Assembly: GCA_017556765.1 (NCBI GenBank)
Contig: JAFYME010000043.1
Location: 1 to 33,715, forward strand
Direction: 5' to 3'
Length of the DNA: 33,715 nt
Origin: Bacteroidales bacterium
GTDB lineage: Bacteria; Bacteroidota; Bacteroidia; Bacteroidales; UBA932
Part shown: positions 32,484-33,715 of the stretch, piece by piece
Layout: the number at the start of each line of letters is the position of its first letter
Numbering within the stretch: the stretch's first letter is position 1
Translations under genes and position numbers: made by a program
The notes under the pieces: model-generated
What the model was told of the DNA's origin: nothing
Seen by the model: only the letters and a program-made list of their open reading frames with translations
The model's database searches: none

Positions 32484-33470
32484 TTATTCTTTCTTCTTTT
32501 TCTCATTATTGAAATGTAGATACCATTTAACAAAAGCCTGCTGGTGCTCAAAAGATAATCCTCTGTGTATTCTCAGATTGTCTTTTAAGTGTCCAAAGAA
32601 TGACTCTAATGCGTTGCTTGTTTTGGGAATATCAGGATGGTCGATAAACTTAAACATATCCGGAATTGCATTTCGAATATGAATATAAGTTCTTCTGAGA
32701 GAGTCGTGAATGTAGTACTTCTTATTGTCAACAGGAGAGACGGCTTTCTGATTGATGAACTCTTCGTACTCTTCATACCACTTGTGGAACTCACCGATCC
32801 AATACAGTCTATCATTATGAGTCTTGATGTGACTTATCTGACAGACTAATCGTCGTAAATATATGCCAGCAGATGTTCTTGGATGTTGTGTTAGCCAGAC
32901 TAGGCACTCTCGCTCTATATGTGCTAGACATCGCTGTCTAACAGCATGTGGACAAGCTATACGAACGGCTTTTATGATGTCTTCGGATCCGTCAGAGGTG
33001 ACACTGGCGATACGTATACCCATCTGTTTGATCTTCTGCAAATCAGACTCAATCTCAACCCACTTCTCCTCATCCGTTATGCGATAAAACAGAGTAGCCT
33101 TGACATTATCTGCACGATATACTACCAAGCAGACCTTGTTGGGAAACCAGGTTCCATCAATCAATAAGTTGACACTTTTACGTCTTTGAATTGTCCAAGT
33201 CGGGGCATCATCTAAATACTCGTGGAACCAATACTTTAATTGGCGGACACTGTATCCGCTCTTCTCAGAGATATCTTCTATGGTTTGTTTTCCACGAACC
33301 CACGACTTGAACCATATGAATCGGTTGCGTTTGCTTATATCCTCTCGTCGATGAGTGAAAAAGCTATCGCAGTTCTTGCATTTGTATCTCTGGTGACCAC
33401 ATTGTTTGCCCCATTTGATCACATCTAGAAAGCCACAATATGGGCATCGAACTCTTCTCGTTTTTGACAT
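32484..33470 (-). CDS. IS256-type DDE transposase with N-terminal zinc finger
   Basis: Transposase that cuts and inserts the surrounding IS. It begins with an InsA-like zinc ribbon (CPYCGFLDVIKWGK, then GHQRYKCKNC: two CxxC pairs) and a helix-turn-helix-like region (TIEDISEKSGYSVRQLKYW). The DDE/MULE core has the first Asp in VNLLIDGTWF, the second in IASVTSDGSEDIIKAV with the downstream Cys/His motif RQRCLAHIERE typical of the IS256 type, and the Glu in TSNALESFFGHLKDNLR. The C-terminus is very basic (HFNNEKKKKE). It is 328 aa, shorter than classic IS256 (about 390-400), consistent with the variant that carries a zinc-binding N-terminus. All key residues are present, so it is probably active. 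A hairpin in its leader (33479-33510) may limit translation. Confidence 0.9.
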   Translation of the reverse strand: MSKTRRVRCPYCGFLDVIKWGKQCGHQRYKCKNCDSFFTHRREDISKRNRFIWFKSWVRGKQTIEDISEKSGYSVRQLKYWFHEYLDDAPTWTIQRRKSVNLLIDGTWFPNKVCLVVYRADNVKATLFYRITDEEKWVEIESDLQKIKQMGIRIASVTSDGSEDIIKAVRIACPHAVRQRCLAHIERECLVWLTQHPRTSAGIYLRRLVCQISHIKTHNDRLYWIGEFHKWYEEYEEFINQKAVSPVDNKKYYIHDSLRRTYIHIRNAIPDMFKFIDHPDIPKTSNALESFFGHLKDNLRIHRGLSFEHQQAFVKWYLHFNNEKKKKE

Positions 33471-33585
33471 CGTATCAAGTAGTTAGTTGAAACACGTTTC
33501 TTTAAACTACTCATAAATGCCTATATATCAAAAAGAAAGATGCAATCTTACCAACTGAAAATTGCATCATTACCGAATTTTAGAT

Positions 33586-33714
33586 TTACCCAATTTTTAC
33601 TTTTAGGCCTGATTTAAAGGCTTCTTTGACCAACTTCCTCGAGGCCTCAGCCTCATCTGCCATTGCCTTTTTCTGATCACTTGGCGCACCACCGGCATAA
33701 ATGAAATATTTATC
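33586..33714 (-). CDS. 3' end of an unidentified gene, cut by the window edge
   Basis: An open - strand frame enters from the right edge and gives 42 residues: DKYFIYAGGAPSDQKKAMAD, then EAEASRKLVKEAF and KSGLKVKIG before the TAA at 33586-33588. Codon pattern and the Lys-rich helical end look like real protein. The IS target duplication lies just 3 bases beyond the stop, so the IS did not break this gene. I do not recognise the family from this much. Confidence 0.6.
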   Translation of the reverse strand, partial: DKYFIYAGGAPSDQKKAMADEAEASRKLVKEAFKSGLKVKIG

Positions 33715-33715
33715 C

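Larger units (their letters stand above)
32335..33574. mobile_element. Intact IS256-type insertion sequence, 1240 bp
   Basis: Bounded by 27-bp imperfect inverted repeats (32335-32361 and 33548-33574) that agree at 21 of 27 positions: GGTAATG, TGCAA and AGTTGGTAA blocks are identical. The 8-bp sequence GAATTTTA lies immediately outside both ends (32327-32334 and 33575-33582), a target-site duplication of the size made by IS256-family elements. It contains one full transposase gene on the - strand, with two hairpins between the gene's stop and the left end. Intact ends, intact gene and perfect duplication point to a recent insertion. Confidence 0.9.

Overview
This window is a Bacteroidota chromosome segment, most likely from the order Bacteroidales. 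The evidence is a set of TAnnTTTG promoter -7 boxes in front of most genes, many lipoproteins with acidic residues after the lipobox Cys, a Wzi-type capsule porin, a fimbrillin-like lipoprotein, an OmpA protein, and Bacteroidota-style versions of Tgt, LptF/G and DUF368. I cannot place it below order. Base composition is close to 50% GC.

Layout. (1) 1-1188: 3' end of pnp with a strong terminator. (2) 1251-2337: a REP-associated-type (Y1/HUH) transposase gene with a matching palindrome on each side. (3) 2601-4211: 5'-nucleotidase lipoprotein. (4) 4283-14171: the complete histidine-to-glutamate pathway (ftcD, hutU, hutH, hutI, all on +), interleaved with a Wzi-like gene and a lipoprotein gene on -. 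Palindromic repeats of one family sit between ftcD and hutU (a tandem-arm array) and inside the hutI reading frame. (5) 14237-14420: a 72-bp-period hairpin repeat. (6) 14500-19572: an ompA-like gene followed on the same strand by a very long coiled-coil lipoprotein gene. (7) 19829-22629: an uncharacterised 753-aa membrane protein and a CYTH-domain protein. (8) 22736-24738: a 48-codon ORF and a fimbrillin-like lipoprotein, convergent with a nucleoside:H+ symporter. (9) 26149-32047: tgt-lptF/G, a flippase-like membrane protein, and a pfkB / DUF6913 / DUF368 operon. (10) 32183-33715: tRNA-Arg(UCU), an intact IS256-type insertion sequence with 27-bp inverted repeats and an 8-bp target duplication, and the 3' end of an unidentified gene cut by the window edge.

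How the genes work together. HutH deaminates histidine to urocanate, HutU hydrates it to imidazolonepropionate, HutI opens the ring to formiminoglutamate, and the bifunctional FtcD passes the formimino group to tetrahydrofolate, giving glutamate and 5,10-methenyl-THF. No hut regulator or histidine transporter is visible. Several cell-envelope genes (Wzi, OmpA, coiled-coil lipoprotein, fimbrillin-like, LptF/G, DUF368) lie around this metabolic core.

Most notable: a palindromic repeat family that (a) has both outer arms tandemly amplified five times on each side between ftcD and hutU, and (b) is present in frame inside hutI, where it encodes about 49 extra residues, like the Rickettsia palindromic elements. 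Also notable are the palindrome-flanked RAYT-like gene, the 72-bp hairpin repeats with compensatory base changes, and a Tgt that lacks the three zinc-ligand cysteines.
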